From positions 1-29,459 of IMG/VR virus record IMGVR_UViG_3300008117_004325: 29,459 nt of DNA; one strand, written 5' to 3'. Positions 22,261-28,927 of this stretch are shown piece after piece. Made by a program: the position numbers and the translations under genes. Each line of letters starts with the position of its first letter. Positions within the stretch are counted from its first letter, which is position 1. The stretch comes from a virus. The notes beneath the pieces are model-generated. The model saw only the letters and a program-made list of their open reading frames with translations, was not told where the DNA came from and did no database searches.

Positions 22261-23122
22261 GATAAAATTCTACAAGTCTTTCTTCAATATGATCTATATT
22301 AGTTCTATAGAACTTTCTTTCTAGATTTGGATCGAACTCTAGTTGGCTTCGATTGTGTACAAATGGCCAATTGTCATAGATAACAATATCAAAATCGTCC
22401 CACTTGTGGGTATACAACAGATCTTTTTGTGTTTCTAAAAATTTATAATAGGGAGACAATATTGATTTTGGATCCATAGTTTCATTTTTAAATTTTACTT
22501 TTTTAATCCATGCATCATTTATATCTTCTTCTGGGACACAGTAATAGTTTAATCTTAGAGATGGCTTTCCGGTGATAGGATGTATTTTAATAAAATCAAA
22601 TTCTTGAACTTCGGTTCCTTTTTGATACCAGCTTTGTTGAATGATCTTAATATCTTGTATTTGAGATTTTAAATTTTCAGGCAATCGGTCCAAGCCCTCT
22701 TCAATATTAAGCCACGTAGTCAGTCCGGATTCCGGATTGGGATTGCTGACCATCCATAAAGTTCTATGAGGGAACGGTTTTATTTTTTTATTAGGAATAT
22801 CAGAATGCCATGGCATGAATTTTAATCCTAGTTTAGGACTAATTTTATTACTAATAGGACTAAGAGCAATTTTTCTATGTCCTACATCAACCATCTCAAC
22901 AGATTCCAAACTGTATTCGTAGTCTTTTTCAGTCCACATCATGCCAAAGTGACTGCACAATTTTATATAATCTTGTTTGGAAAAATTCATACGTTTGAAA
23001 ACTATTAATTTTCTGGCATAGATCATGTTTCTCCAGAAGGAAAAATCCTGTTTAAAAAAGTCTAAAGGATTCTCAAACTCAATTATAGTACCCCACCCGG
23101 AATGTATTTGTGTTTCTTTCAT
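22244..23122 (-). CDS. TauD/TfdA-family 2-oxoglutarate/Fe(II) dioxygenase
   Basis: 292 residues, the usual TauD-family length. Fe(II) ligands: H106 and D108 in FMPWHSDIP, and H256 in WPFVHNRSQL; R273 in RKFYRTNI is the 2-oxoglutarate anchor. N-terminal strand-helix elements (LIVFKRMNFSKQDYIKLCSH) also match the family. TauD-type enzymes hydroxylate small acids such as sulfonates, amino acids or carnitine-like compounds; the substrate here cannot be read from sequence. No signal peptide. The start overlaps the stop of the upstream 23727 gene by 4 bp (ATGA), so two oxygenases are co-translated. Ends in a strong hairpin. Confidence 0.87.
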   Translation of the reverse strand: MKETQIHSGWGTIIEFENPLDFFKQDFSFWRNMIYARKLIVFKRMNFSKQDYIKLCSHFGMMWTEKDYEYSLESVEMVDVGHRKIALSPISNKISPKLGLKFMPWHSDIPNKKIKPFPHRTLWMVSNPNPESGLTTWLNIEEGLDRLPENLKSQIQDIKIIQQSWYQKGTEVQEFDFIKIHPITGKPSLRLNYYCVPEEDINDAWIKKVKFKNETMDPKSILSPYYKFLETQKDLLYTHKWDDFDIVIYDNWPFVHNRSQLEFDPNLERKFYRTNIDHIEERLVEFYQRCLQ

Positions 23123-23727
23123 AATATCCTAGCATCTACTATTAGGTTGATTCGGTCTTTGTTCGATGTGTTTTTTAACCAATGCGGAACATGATTGTTA
23201 ACCCAGTAAAGATTTCCCTGTAATAATTTTACATCTTCGTCTCGAATATGAAAAATATTTTCGTTGTCAGTTTGATCTATTACAAAATGAAATCTATCAT
23301 AATAGTCAAAGTATTGTCCTTGATCGGTATGAATGTCTATATCACTATTGGCAAAATGCTTGCTAAAAAATATTCGCCCCCATTCAACTTTGTTAGCACC
23401 TGCATTGATAAGTGATTGTTCTAACCATGCTACCATTTCTTGAAATAAGAGAGTTTTAGTTAAGATGTCAGTATCTGCCACAGTCATTATCTGATTGGCC
23501 TGGTTGGTCGATTTTATGGTTGAAAAGTCTCCAACTGGCTTTCTCAAGACCACCATTTCGGTATGGCGCAAGGCGTGAGCCATTTTTTGTCTATTAGTAA
23601 TCAGCTTCCACATAAAGTCAGTTTTTGGATTGCCGAAATACAGTTTTAATTCTTCCGCAAGTTTCTTATTTTCATCTATATGAAAGTAGTTGTTTTCGAA
23701 ACTGCAAAATTTATTAGGTGAGTGCAT
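23119..23727 (-). CDS. Aspartyl/asparaginyl beta-hydroxylase-like 2OG/Fe(II) oxygenase
   Basis: 202 residues. The catalytic half shows H133 and D135 in IDIHTDQGQYF, H182 in HVPHWLKNTS and R192 in DRINLIVDARI, the order and spacing of the Asp/Asn hydroxylase-type cupin fold. RFHFVIDQTDNENIF and GNLYWVNNH supply the core strands. Its N-terminal ~100 residues are less typical. It is probably cytoplasmic. It shares a transcript with the TauD-like gene (4-bp overlap) and is divergent from another family member at 23747, so three oxygenase genes sit side by side. The substrate is unknown. Confidence 0.8.
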   Translation of the reverse strand: MHSPNKFCSFENNYFHIDENKKLAEELKLYFGNPKTDFMWKLITNRQKMAHALRHTEMVVLRKPVGDFSTIKSTNQANQIMTVADTDILTKTLLFQEMVAWLEQSLINAGANKVEWGRIFFSKHFANSDIDIHTDQGQYFDYYDRFHFVIDQTDNENIFHIRDEDVKLLQGNLYWVNNHVPHWLKNTSNKDRINLIVDARIL

Positions 23728-23734
23728 ATTTAAA

Positions 23735-23742
23735 GTAAATAC
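23735..23742 (+). promoter_or_regulatory. Late-type promoter GTAAATAC, 5 nt from the ATG
   Basis: GTAAATAC on the plus strand; TAAATA is followed by CCTTA and ATG 23747. No Shine-Dalgarno. It supports the ATG start over an upstream TTG at 23690 that would run into the divergent gene. Confidence 0.55.
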
Positions 23743-23746
23743 CTTA

Positions 23747-24475
23747 ATGGAACCCTATATTTATTTTAACTCAAATCCCTTTTGTAATTCTCTACAGGCC
23801 AATTGGCTGTTGATTAGAAAGGAGATATATGATATTATGCATATCAGAGGGCTGATCGACAAAGACGGAAACATACTAACTAATGATCAAACTCAGTCAG
23901 GAGTTAAGCCCAATGCTTTAGAGACACTGTATTCAGGATCATTCAAAAGTCTATGCATCTATATTAAAGAAAACATGCTGGACCAATTTGAAATGAAAGC
24001 AATGAGTTGGGGTCCAAATGAAAAAGAAAGATGGAACCCGTATGCTAAACGTATGGAATTCCTAGGTGCTTTTATTGCTGCCTATAAAGATTTAATAGGA
24101 TCAGCAGTGTTTAATATTAGCTATCCAGGAAGTGAGTTAAAACATCATTTTGGATTAGATCCAGACTATATCCGACTGCACCTTTGTATAAAAGAAGATC
24201 CTCATTGCGTTTTTGATATAGAAAATCATAGGCATGTATGGAAAGAAGGCGAACTATTTGCCTTCGATGATGCAAATGTTTTGCATGGAACTAAACATTT
24301 TATTGAAGGGCAGGGACCTAGGATTATTTTATTGATGGATGTTAAAAAAGAATACCTTAAACCATTTGCAAAGAACTGGCCTTGTAGAGATAGCAGACCA
24401 AAAATTTCCGAATTATCGCAATTAGTTGGGTGGGGGAATACCAAACTTAAAACTTTTGCATCAGACAAGGCTTAA
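23747..24475 (+). CDS. Aspartyl/asparaginyl beta-hydroxylase domain protein
   Basis: 242 residues from ATG 23747. The C-terminal ~110 residues follow the Asp/Asn hydroxylase pattern well: SELKHHFGLDPDYIRLHLCI (Fe-ligand His 133 or 134), HVWKEGELFAFDDANVLHG (second His 180), and PRIILLMDV (R192, 2OG anchor). In this family the iron site uses two His and lacks the usual acidic ligand, as seems to be the case here. Known members hydroxylate Asp/Asn or related side chains, or small peptidic metabolites. A rho-independent terminator follows directly (24480-24505), so it is transcribed alone from its late-type promoter. The N-terminal ~120 residues are helical and unassigned. Confidence 0.83.
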   Translation: MEPYIYFNSNPFCNSLQANWLLIRKEIYDIMHIRGLIDKDGNILTNDQTQSGVKPNALETLYSGSFKSLCIYIKENMLDQFEMKAMSWGPNEKERWNPYAKRMEFLGAFIAAYKDLIGSAVFNISYPGSELKHHFGLDPDYIRLHLCIKEDPHCVFDIENHRHVWKEGELFAFDDANVLHGTKHFIEGQGPRIILLMDVKKEYLKPFAKNWPCRDSRPKISELSQLVGWGNTKLKTFASDKA

Positions 24476-24479
24476 CTGT

Positions 24480-24505
24480 ATTTGTGGAGTCGCCACAAAT
24501 TTTTT
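24480..24505 (+). terminator. Rho-independent terminator after the hydroxylase gene
   Basis: ATTTGTGG-AGTCG-CCACAAAT, a perfect 8-bp stem followed by TTTTT. It lies 4 nt after the stop codon and ends before the next late-type promoter at 24523. Confidence 0.85.
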
Positions 24506-24522
24506 GAAGTACTTTTTCATGC

Positions 24523-24530
24523 CATAAATA
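24523..24530 (+). promoter_or_regulatory. Late-type promoter CATAAATA, 5 nt from the ATG
   Basis: CATAAATA, then GACGC, then ATG 24536, placed right after a terminator. It differs by one base from the T4 TATAAATA element. Likely promoter for the 24536-27459 gene run. Confidence 0.62.
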
Positions 24531-24535
24531 GACGC

Positions 24536-25315
24536 ATGAATACACAGTATATTAAATCTTGGCTTACTGGTAATGCCTCTCGCCATTCTAGGCTTTATTC
24601 TTCTTGGTACGGAAAGAAAAATGCCAATGCTATATATGCTCCAGGCCTAGATAGATTTCTATTGGTAGATAATTTCGATCTCTGGTTAACCATGGAAGTA
24701 GCCAGAATATTATCATCCAAAATACCCACGCAGGTATTTTTGTTGGGCAAGGATGTACCAGAATTTGACAACACAAACTGTTTTGAAACAACGATTATAG
24801 ACAAAAGAAAATATGTCATCAACGGTTCTAACATCTTGACAGCAAGGCAAGTTCCTTCGCTACACGTACTAATGGAATCGGATTCTGTAGCCAATGTAGG
24901 TATACCTAAAGATTATCAAACAGGCACACATAAAAAAATGTTAGATAATCTCAAAAGCTATTCTTTGTTTGTGTTACGAAATATACACGCTATAACTATT
25001 GCAGACTCTATTAAGAATATAACACCATTTGAGGACATGATTAAAACATACTTGCCAGATCATATTCCAGATGTTAAATTACCACAAGATCAGTCTCCTG
25101 TTCCTAATGGCATAAAAAATCAAATCAAATCAATATTATATCAAAGTCAATCTGTTAAGGAAGCGTTGGAAAGAATTGAAACTGTTTGGTTTGACTACGG
25201 ATATAATTTACCAGATTATCGCAATATGTACTACTACTATATGGGCCTAGACACTCCTCAGCATCTTAAAGAACAAGAAATAAATTCGAATCAATTTACT
25301 CCGAGGGCCGTATGA
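24536..25315 (+). CDS. Unknown protein linked to a PP-loop ATPase, 259 aa
   Basis: 259 residues from ATG 24536, set by a late-type promoter 5 nt upstream; the frame extends back to a TTG inside the terminator. I recognise no family. It has an alpha/beta look: IYAPGLDRFLLVDNFDLWLT, then TQVFLLGKDVPEF, TTIIDKRKYVINGSN and VPSLHVLMESDSVANVGIPK, which could be a nucleotide- or sugar-binding Rossmann-like domain, then a helical, Tyr-rich C-terminus (YGYNLPDYRNMYYYYMG). Its stop overlaps the start of the PP-loop gene by 4 bp, so the two are co-translated and probably act together. No signal peptide or membrane span. Confidence 0.65.
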   Translation: MNTQYIKSWLTGNASRHSRLYSSWYGKKNANAIYAPGLDRFLLVDNFDLWLTMEVARILSSKIPTQVFLLGKDVPEFDNTNCFETTIIDKRKYVINGSNILTARQVPSLHVLMESDSVANVGIPKDYQTGTHKKMLDNLKSYSLFVLRNIHAITIADSIKNITPFEDMIKTYLPDHIPDVKLPQDQSPVPNGIKNQIKSILYQSQSVKEALERIETVWFDYGYNLPDYRNMYYYYMGLDTPQHLKEQEINSNQFTPRAV

Positions 25316-26568
25316 TGTTAGATAAAGAGGACTCTTTGTATTTTAGCAGCATTATTTTTAACGGATACCAAGATGATTTCTGGAATCAGGTAAGAGAAGA
25401 AGCTGGAGAAGCCGGCAAGTTTATTATTGATCTAGGAAAGAGAATCAACCCTAATAGATTTGTAACTAGACACGGAGAATGGAGTCTTCCTTGGAAACAA
25501 GAATTGCCTCCAACATTTGAAATGCCTGAATACGATCCGCTATTTGCGAAGAGTTTTAGCCAAGTAACTGACGAACGTGCATTAGAAATTAAAAAATTAA
25601 TCAATGAACACAATCAAAAGTTTGCAGTCATGTACTCTGGGGGCATCGATAGTACCATTGTTTTGTGTGCGCTAATTAAAAATCTAACATCGGAAGAATT
25701 AAAAAATGTTGTGATCGCAACCAGCAGTCATGCCATAGTAGAGAACCCAACTTTTTGGCAGCAGTTTGTCTACGGCAAATTTAAAATTCTTGATTCTGCC
25801 AGCATGAAATATGACAGTCTTATAGAAATGGGATATCGGCCTATTACAGCAGACGAGGGCGACTGCATCTTTGGAACAGCTTTAGGATTGACATTGTATA
25901 CTAACTATGATGCTTATCTTATAGGAATGGATCAAGAATCCAGGAGTAGATTATCAGCAATTAAAGGTAAGATCACTTCAAACGAAGTACACTACAGTCA
26001 ATATAAAGACGTCATCATTAAACATTTTAGTCAGCCGCATGATCCTATGTTCGGTGAAAATTTCTACAATAAATTTGTCAAGAATATCGAAACAAGTTCC
26101 GTTCCAATACATAGTCTGCATGATTTCTTTTGGTGGATGATTTTTAATATCAAATATCTTAATTGTTCAATACGCGGCGCAATATATTTCAATGATAGAA
26201 TTCCAGTAAAGGAAGCCATATATGATTGGATTGTCAATTGGTTCAATGGTGCAGACTATCAACGTTGGAGTATGGTCAATAACAATAACGGTGAAAAGAT
26301 CGGATACAGCCAAAGCACATACAAGATGGCGGGAAGAAAATATATCTATGATCTAGATAAAAATTCTTGGTACTTTCATTTTAAGGTAAAGTTAGAAAGC
26401 CTAGGAGGCAGTATTGTATACGCACAAAACAATGACAACTTGCCTACAGAGATACATCCCAACGCTAGGTTTGGTCTAGATAAAGATTTTAATATTCTTT
26501 ATATTGATGATCCAGTGGTGCAAAACTACATTAGAGAAAATGTTATTAACTATAAAAAAGATTGGTAA
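25312..26568 (+). CDS. PP-loop (asparagine-synthetase-like, N-type) ATPase domain protein
   Basis: 418 residues. The PP-loop is clear: FAVMYSGGIDSTIVLCAL (SGGIDS at ~109-114), the AMP-forming nucleotide site of N-type ATP pyrophosphatases. It is followed by a second strand NVVIATSSHAIVENP and AYLIGMDQESRS. The order resembles asparagine-synthetase C-terminal or tRNA-modifying adenylating enzymes, but there is no N-terminal glutaminase and no zinc Cys of QueC or rhodanese of ThiI. Such enzymes activate a carboxyl or carbonyl group as an acyl-adenylate. The start (ATG 25312 or 25315) overlaps the preceding gene. The downstream tctC-like gene begins directly after its stop. The product is unknown; peptide-like or nucleobase modification are both possible. 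Confidence 0.75.
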   Translation: MMLDKEDSLYFSSIIFNGYQDDFWNQVREEAGEAGKFIIDLGKRINPNRFVTRHGEWSLPWKQELPPTFEMPEYDPLFAKSFSQVTDERALEIKKLINEHNQKFAVMYSGGIDSTIVLCALIKNLTSEELKNVVIATSSHAIVENPTFWQQFVYGKFKILDSASMKYDSLIEMGYRPITADEGDCIFGTALGLTLYTNYDAYLIGMDQESRSRLSAIKGKITSNEVHYSQYKDVIIKHFSQPHDPMFGENFYNKFVKNIETSSVPIHSLHDFFWWMIFNIKYLNCSIRGAIYFNDRIPVKEAIYDWIVNWFNGADYQRWSMVNNNNGEKIGYSQSTYKMAGRKYIYDLDKNSWYFHFKVKLESLGGSIVYAQNNDNLPTEIHPNARFGLDKDFNILYIDDPVVQNYIRENVINYKKDW

Positions 26569-27459
26569 ATGAAAAAAATATTGTTGTTATTATCTGTACT
26601 GGCATCTTCATTAGCACATGCATCAGAAACAATAAAAATTTATTCTCCTTACAGTCCTGGACACAGTGCAAGTCCTGCGCTGTTTAAAATTATAGACGTA
26701 GCTAACAATTCTCAAAATCTTTACAAGTTTACATTGGAGTTTAAGCCCGGAGCAAATCAATTACTGGCTGTTAGAGCACTGGACGACAAAAGTCTAGCAA
26801 TAATTGCTCCTGCATTTGTTGAAAATGTTCAAGAAGGAAAATTAAACGAAAGCGATTATATTCCAGTACACGCATTCGGCGATGCTTGTTGGGCAGTTGT
26901 TGTTAACAAACCCTTAAAAGGTGCTAAAGAATTCACAGTAGGCGGTGTAGGGTTTGGCAATGCTGCTCATTTAACTTCGTTGGCGTTGGGTGAAAAATAC
27001 AACTTTGATGTTCGATACATTGTTTTTAAATCCAACAACGATGCACTCATAAACATGGCTGGAAACAATGGAGTTGAGCTGGTCATTGACAAGTTTGAAA
27101 ACTATAAAGGCTTAAAGGACAAAAATCCTTCCATGAACATGATTGCTGCAAGCTGCCCTAAACGATTGCCGCAGGCGCCTGATGTAAAAACTTTAAAAGA
27201 GTTAGGTATTAATGCGCCTTATATTTTTAATATTATGGTAGCGCATAGAGATATGCCCTCAGCTAGAAGAGACGTAATTAAACAGATACTTAACGATGCT
27301 ACTGTAAAACTAGGAGATAAGGAAATCTTTAAATTATCTGCGATGCGCCCTCCGGTTTTTGATAATATCAATGTTGAAAAATTCTACGAAACCAGCATAT
27401 CTACAGTAAAAAAACTACAGTTAAAGTATAGAGATAAGATAGAAAGCTCTAAAAAGTAG
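26569..27459 (+). CDS. tctC: Periplasmic substrate-binding protein, TctC/Bug family
   Basis: 296 residues, the usual length for this family. The N-terminus MKKILLLLSVLASSLAHA is a signal peptide cleaved after AHA, so the protein should reach the periplasm. Mature features: IYSPYSPGHSASPALF (first ligand loop), LEFKPGANQLLAVRAL (the family's pGAgg...a...l pattern) and FGDACWAVVVNK, TVGGVGFGNAAHLTSLALG, and a C-terminal PDVKTLKELGINAPY. Bug/TctC proteins present carboxylates such as citrate to a tripartite tricarboxylate transporter; no membrane subunits are in the window, so host TctAB would be needed. The ATG directly follows the PP-loop stop. A secreted solute-binding protein in a phage implies action on host uptake. 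Confidence 0.85.
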   Translation: MKKILLLLSVLASSLAHASETIKIYSPYSPGHSASPALFKIIDVANNSQNLYKFTLEFKPGANQLLAVRALDDKSLAIIAPAFVENVQEGKLNESDYIPVHAFGDACWAVVVNKPLKGAKEFTVGGVGFGNAAHLTSLALGEKYNFDVRYIVFKSNNDALINMAGNNGVELVIDKFENYKGLKDKNPSMNMIAASCPKRLPQAPDVKTLKELGINAPYIFNIMVAHRDMPSARRDVIKQILNDATVKLGDKEIFKLSAMRPPVFDNINVEKFYETSISTVKKLQLKYRDKIESSKK

Positions 27460-27486
27460 TAGATAACACCCAAACCGTTTAAAATG

Positions 27487-27494
27487 AATAAATA
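27487..27494 (+). promoter_or_regulatory. Late-type promoter AATAAATA before dctP
   Basis: AATAAATA lies about 47 nt before the ATG at 27542. The leader between contains a small hairpin (ACAGG-CTTCATA-CCTGT, 27499-27515) and GGAG 6 nt before the ATG. Unlike the near-leaderless genes, this one has a proper leader and RBS. Confidence 0.55.
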
Positions 27495-27541
27495 ATACAC
27501 AGGCTTCATACCTGTATTTTAACGTTAAAATGGAGTTTCAT

Positions 27542-28483
27542 ATGAAAACAATTCGCTGGGTTATTGCCCATGAGCCAATTGATCTATTCCTTAGAGCAGC
27601 AGAACGCTTTAGCAAAGCAGTTAAAGACCAAACCAACGGTGAACTAGACATCGAAATTTTGTCCTTGACAGATTATTCTAAGAAGTATAACAACGGCGTA
27701 AAAGTAACAAAACACGATCTTCTACAGTTAATGGAAGATGGCGTTGTTGAAATGAGCCAAATGTATACAACATGGTTGGGACACTACAGCAAGGACATGT
27801 TTGTTTTAGACATGCCGTTCTTGTTCCGTGATCATCAACATGCTGACCGTGTGCTAGAAGGTGAGATTGGGGAATATTTGCTTAAAGGCCTTGAGCAGAA
27901 TTCTGCAGTTCGCGGACTATCATTCACATACAGTGGCGGTTTTAGAATTATTCCTAGCCAGAAAGAGCTAGCAACTGTTGAGTCTTTCCGTGGTACAAAG
28001 ATTCGTACTGCTCGTAGTCCAGTAGCAGTTGATACATTTAAAGCAGTTGGTGCTGAAGTTATCGACACTATTGAACTAGAAGAAATGAACGAAGCTGTTA
28101 AGGCTGGTGTTATTGATTCTGGTGAATCTACTTTTGTTCGTGTGTTTCCTTTACAACAGGCAGAAGCATTTGGTGTAGTTAATGATACAGCTCACAGCTT
28201 GTTCTTAACCAGCATCATTGTTGCTACCAAGTTCTGGGATACATTAGATGCTAAGACACAAGAAATTATGAAAGATGCTGCTCTTGATGCTGCTCGTGCA
28301 GAGCGTCGTGAAAGCGTTGAACAAGTTGCTGACGTTGTAAAACAATGTGAAGCAAAAGGTGTTCCAGTTATTTCTATGAGTCAAGAAGAAACTGCTAAGT
28401 TTAAAGCAGCAACTGAAGTAGTCTATGACAAGTATCAAGACTTCTTTACAACAAATTTAGTTGCACAGATTCAATCTAAGTAA
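27542..28483 (+). CDS. dctP: TRAP-type (DctP/SBP family 7) substrate-binding protein lacking a signal peptide
   Basis: 313 residues from ATG 27542 (GGAG 6 nt upstream; an ATG 12 bases earlier carries the GGAG itself). Family features: FLRAAERFSKAVKDQTNGEL (the canonical F.e.v...t.G.l), MEDGVVEMSQMYTTWLGHY, FVLDMPFLFRDHQHADRVL, and FRGTKIRTARSPVAVDTFKA with the carboxylate-binding Arg (IRT), then LFLTSIIVATKFWDTL. The N-terminus MKTIRWVIAHEPIDLFLRAA starts at the first beta strand of the mature domain; no signal peptide is present, so it should stay in the cytoplasm unless exported otherwise. Arg codons are mostly CGT/CGC, unlike AGA/CGA in adjacent genes, which suggests high expression. A strong UUCG terminator follows. 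Confidence 0.88.
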   Translation: MKTIRWVIAHEPIDLFLRAAERFSKAVKDQTNGELDIEILSLTDYSKKYNNGVKVTKHDLLQLMEDGVVEMSQMYTTWLGHYSKDMFVLDMPFLFRDHQHADRVLEGEIGEYLLKGLEQNSAVRGLSFTYSGGFRIIPSQKELATVESFRGTKIRTARSPVAVDTFKAVGAEVIDTIELEEMNEAVKAGVIDSGESTFVRVFPLQQAEAFGVVNDTAHSLFLTSIIVATKFWDTLDAKTQEIMKDAALDAARAERRESVEQVADVVKQCEAKGVPVISMSQEETAKFKAATEVVYDKYQDFFTTNLVAQIQSK

Positions 28484-28499
28484 TTAATATTGTAAAAAC

Positions 28500-28528
28500 A
28501 AAATAGGCTCTTCGGAGCCTATTTTTTA
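28500..28528. terminator. Bidirectional rho-independent terminator with UUCG tetraloop
   Basis: AAAATAGGCTC-TTCG-GAGCCTATTTT, an 11-bp stem, followed by TT on the plus strand, with GTTTTTAC after the stem on the minus strand. It sits between dctP and the convergent gene ending at 28526 and can serve both. Confidence 0.93.
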
Positions 28529-28927
28529 TAGTTGTTCTAACGCCCAATATGCGAACGGAGATTCAAACTCAAATTCAAATCTTCCAGATTTATGTAGCAC
28601 ACACGGAAAATTGTTAATTGTATTAATTTCACCCGATGCAGAAATAAATCTACAATTTTTTAGCATCAGGTTATTTGTATCGCACTTGAATTTGTTGATT
28701 ACTGTATTAAATATTGTTACGGTTGATTCGTTATTGACAATGTCAAACGTTAATATATGCTTACCCGACTCAACTTCAACAGTGAATTTTCTTTCAAAAG
28801 GAATTCTTGGTCTAGATAATTCTGTTCCTAAATTTATTTCTCGATGGTCTAAATAAACCTTATACTGCGGATGATGCTTGGTATAGTTTAAACTTAAATA
28901 TATTGCAATATCAAGTGTTTCTTTCAT
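28526..28927 (-). CDS. Phage protein of unknown function, 133 aa
   Basis: 133 residues, predicted mostly beta: IAIYLSLNYTKHHPQYKVYL, then REINLGTELSRPRIPFERKF, TVEVESGKHILTFDIVNNES and TVTIFNTVINKFKC, ending SGRFEFEFESPFAYWALEQL. The pattern of alternating strands, with charged turns and a final aromatic stretch, suggests a beta-sandwich such as a carbohydrate-binding or virion decoration module, but no specific family is recognised. The ATG overlaps the stop of the upstream gene (ATGA). Ends within the bidirectional terminator. Confidence 0.68.
   Translation of the reverse strand: MKETLDIAIYLSLNYTKHHPQYKVYLDHREINLGTELSRPRIPFERKFTVEVESGKHILTFDIVNNESTVTIFNTVINKFKCDTNNLMLKNCRFISASGEINTINNFPCVLHKSGRFEFEFESPFAYWALEQL

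Noticed and set aside
23690-23746. TTG start 57 bp upstream for the 242-aa hydroxylase
   Set aside because: It would overlap the divergent gene; a late-type promoter lies just before ATG 23747.
25312-26568. QueC (7-cyano-7-deazaguanine synthase) as partner of the QueD-like gene
   Set aside because: The PP-loop matches only generally; the protein is much longer and lacks the C-terminal zinc-binding Cys cluster of QueC.
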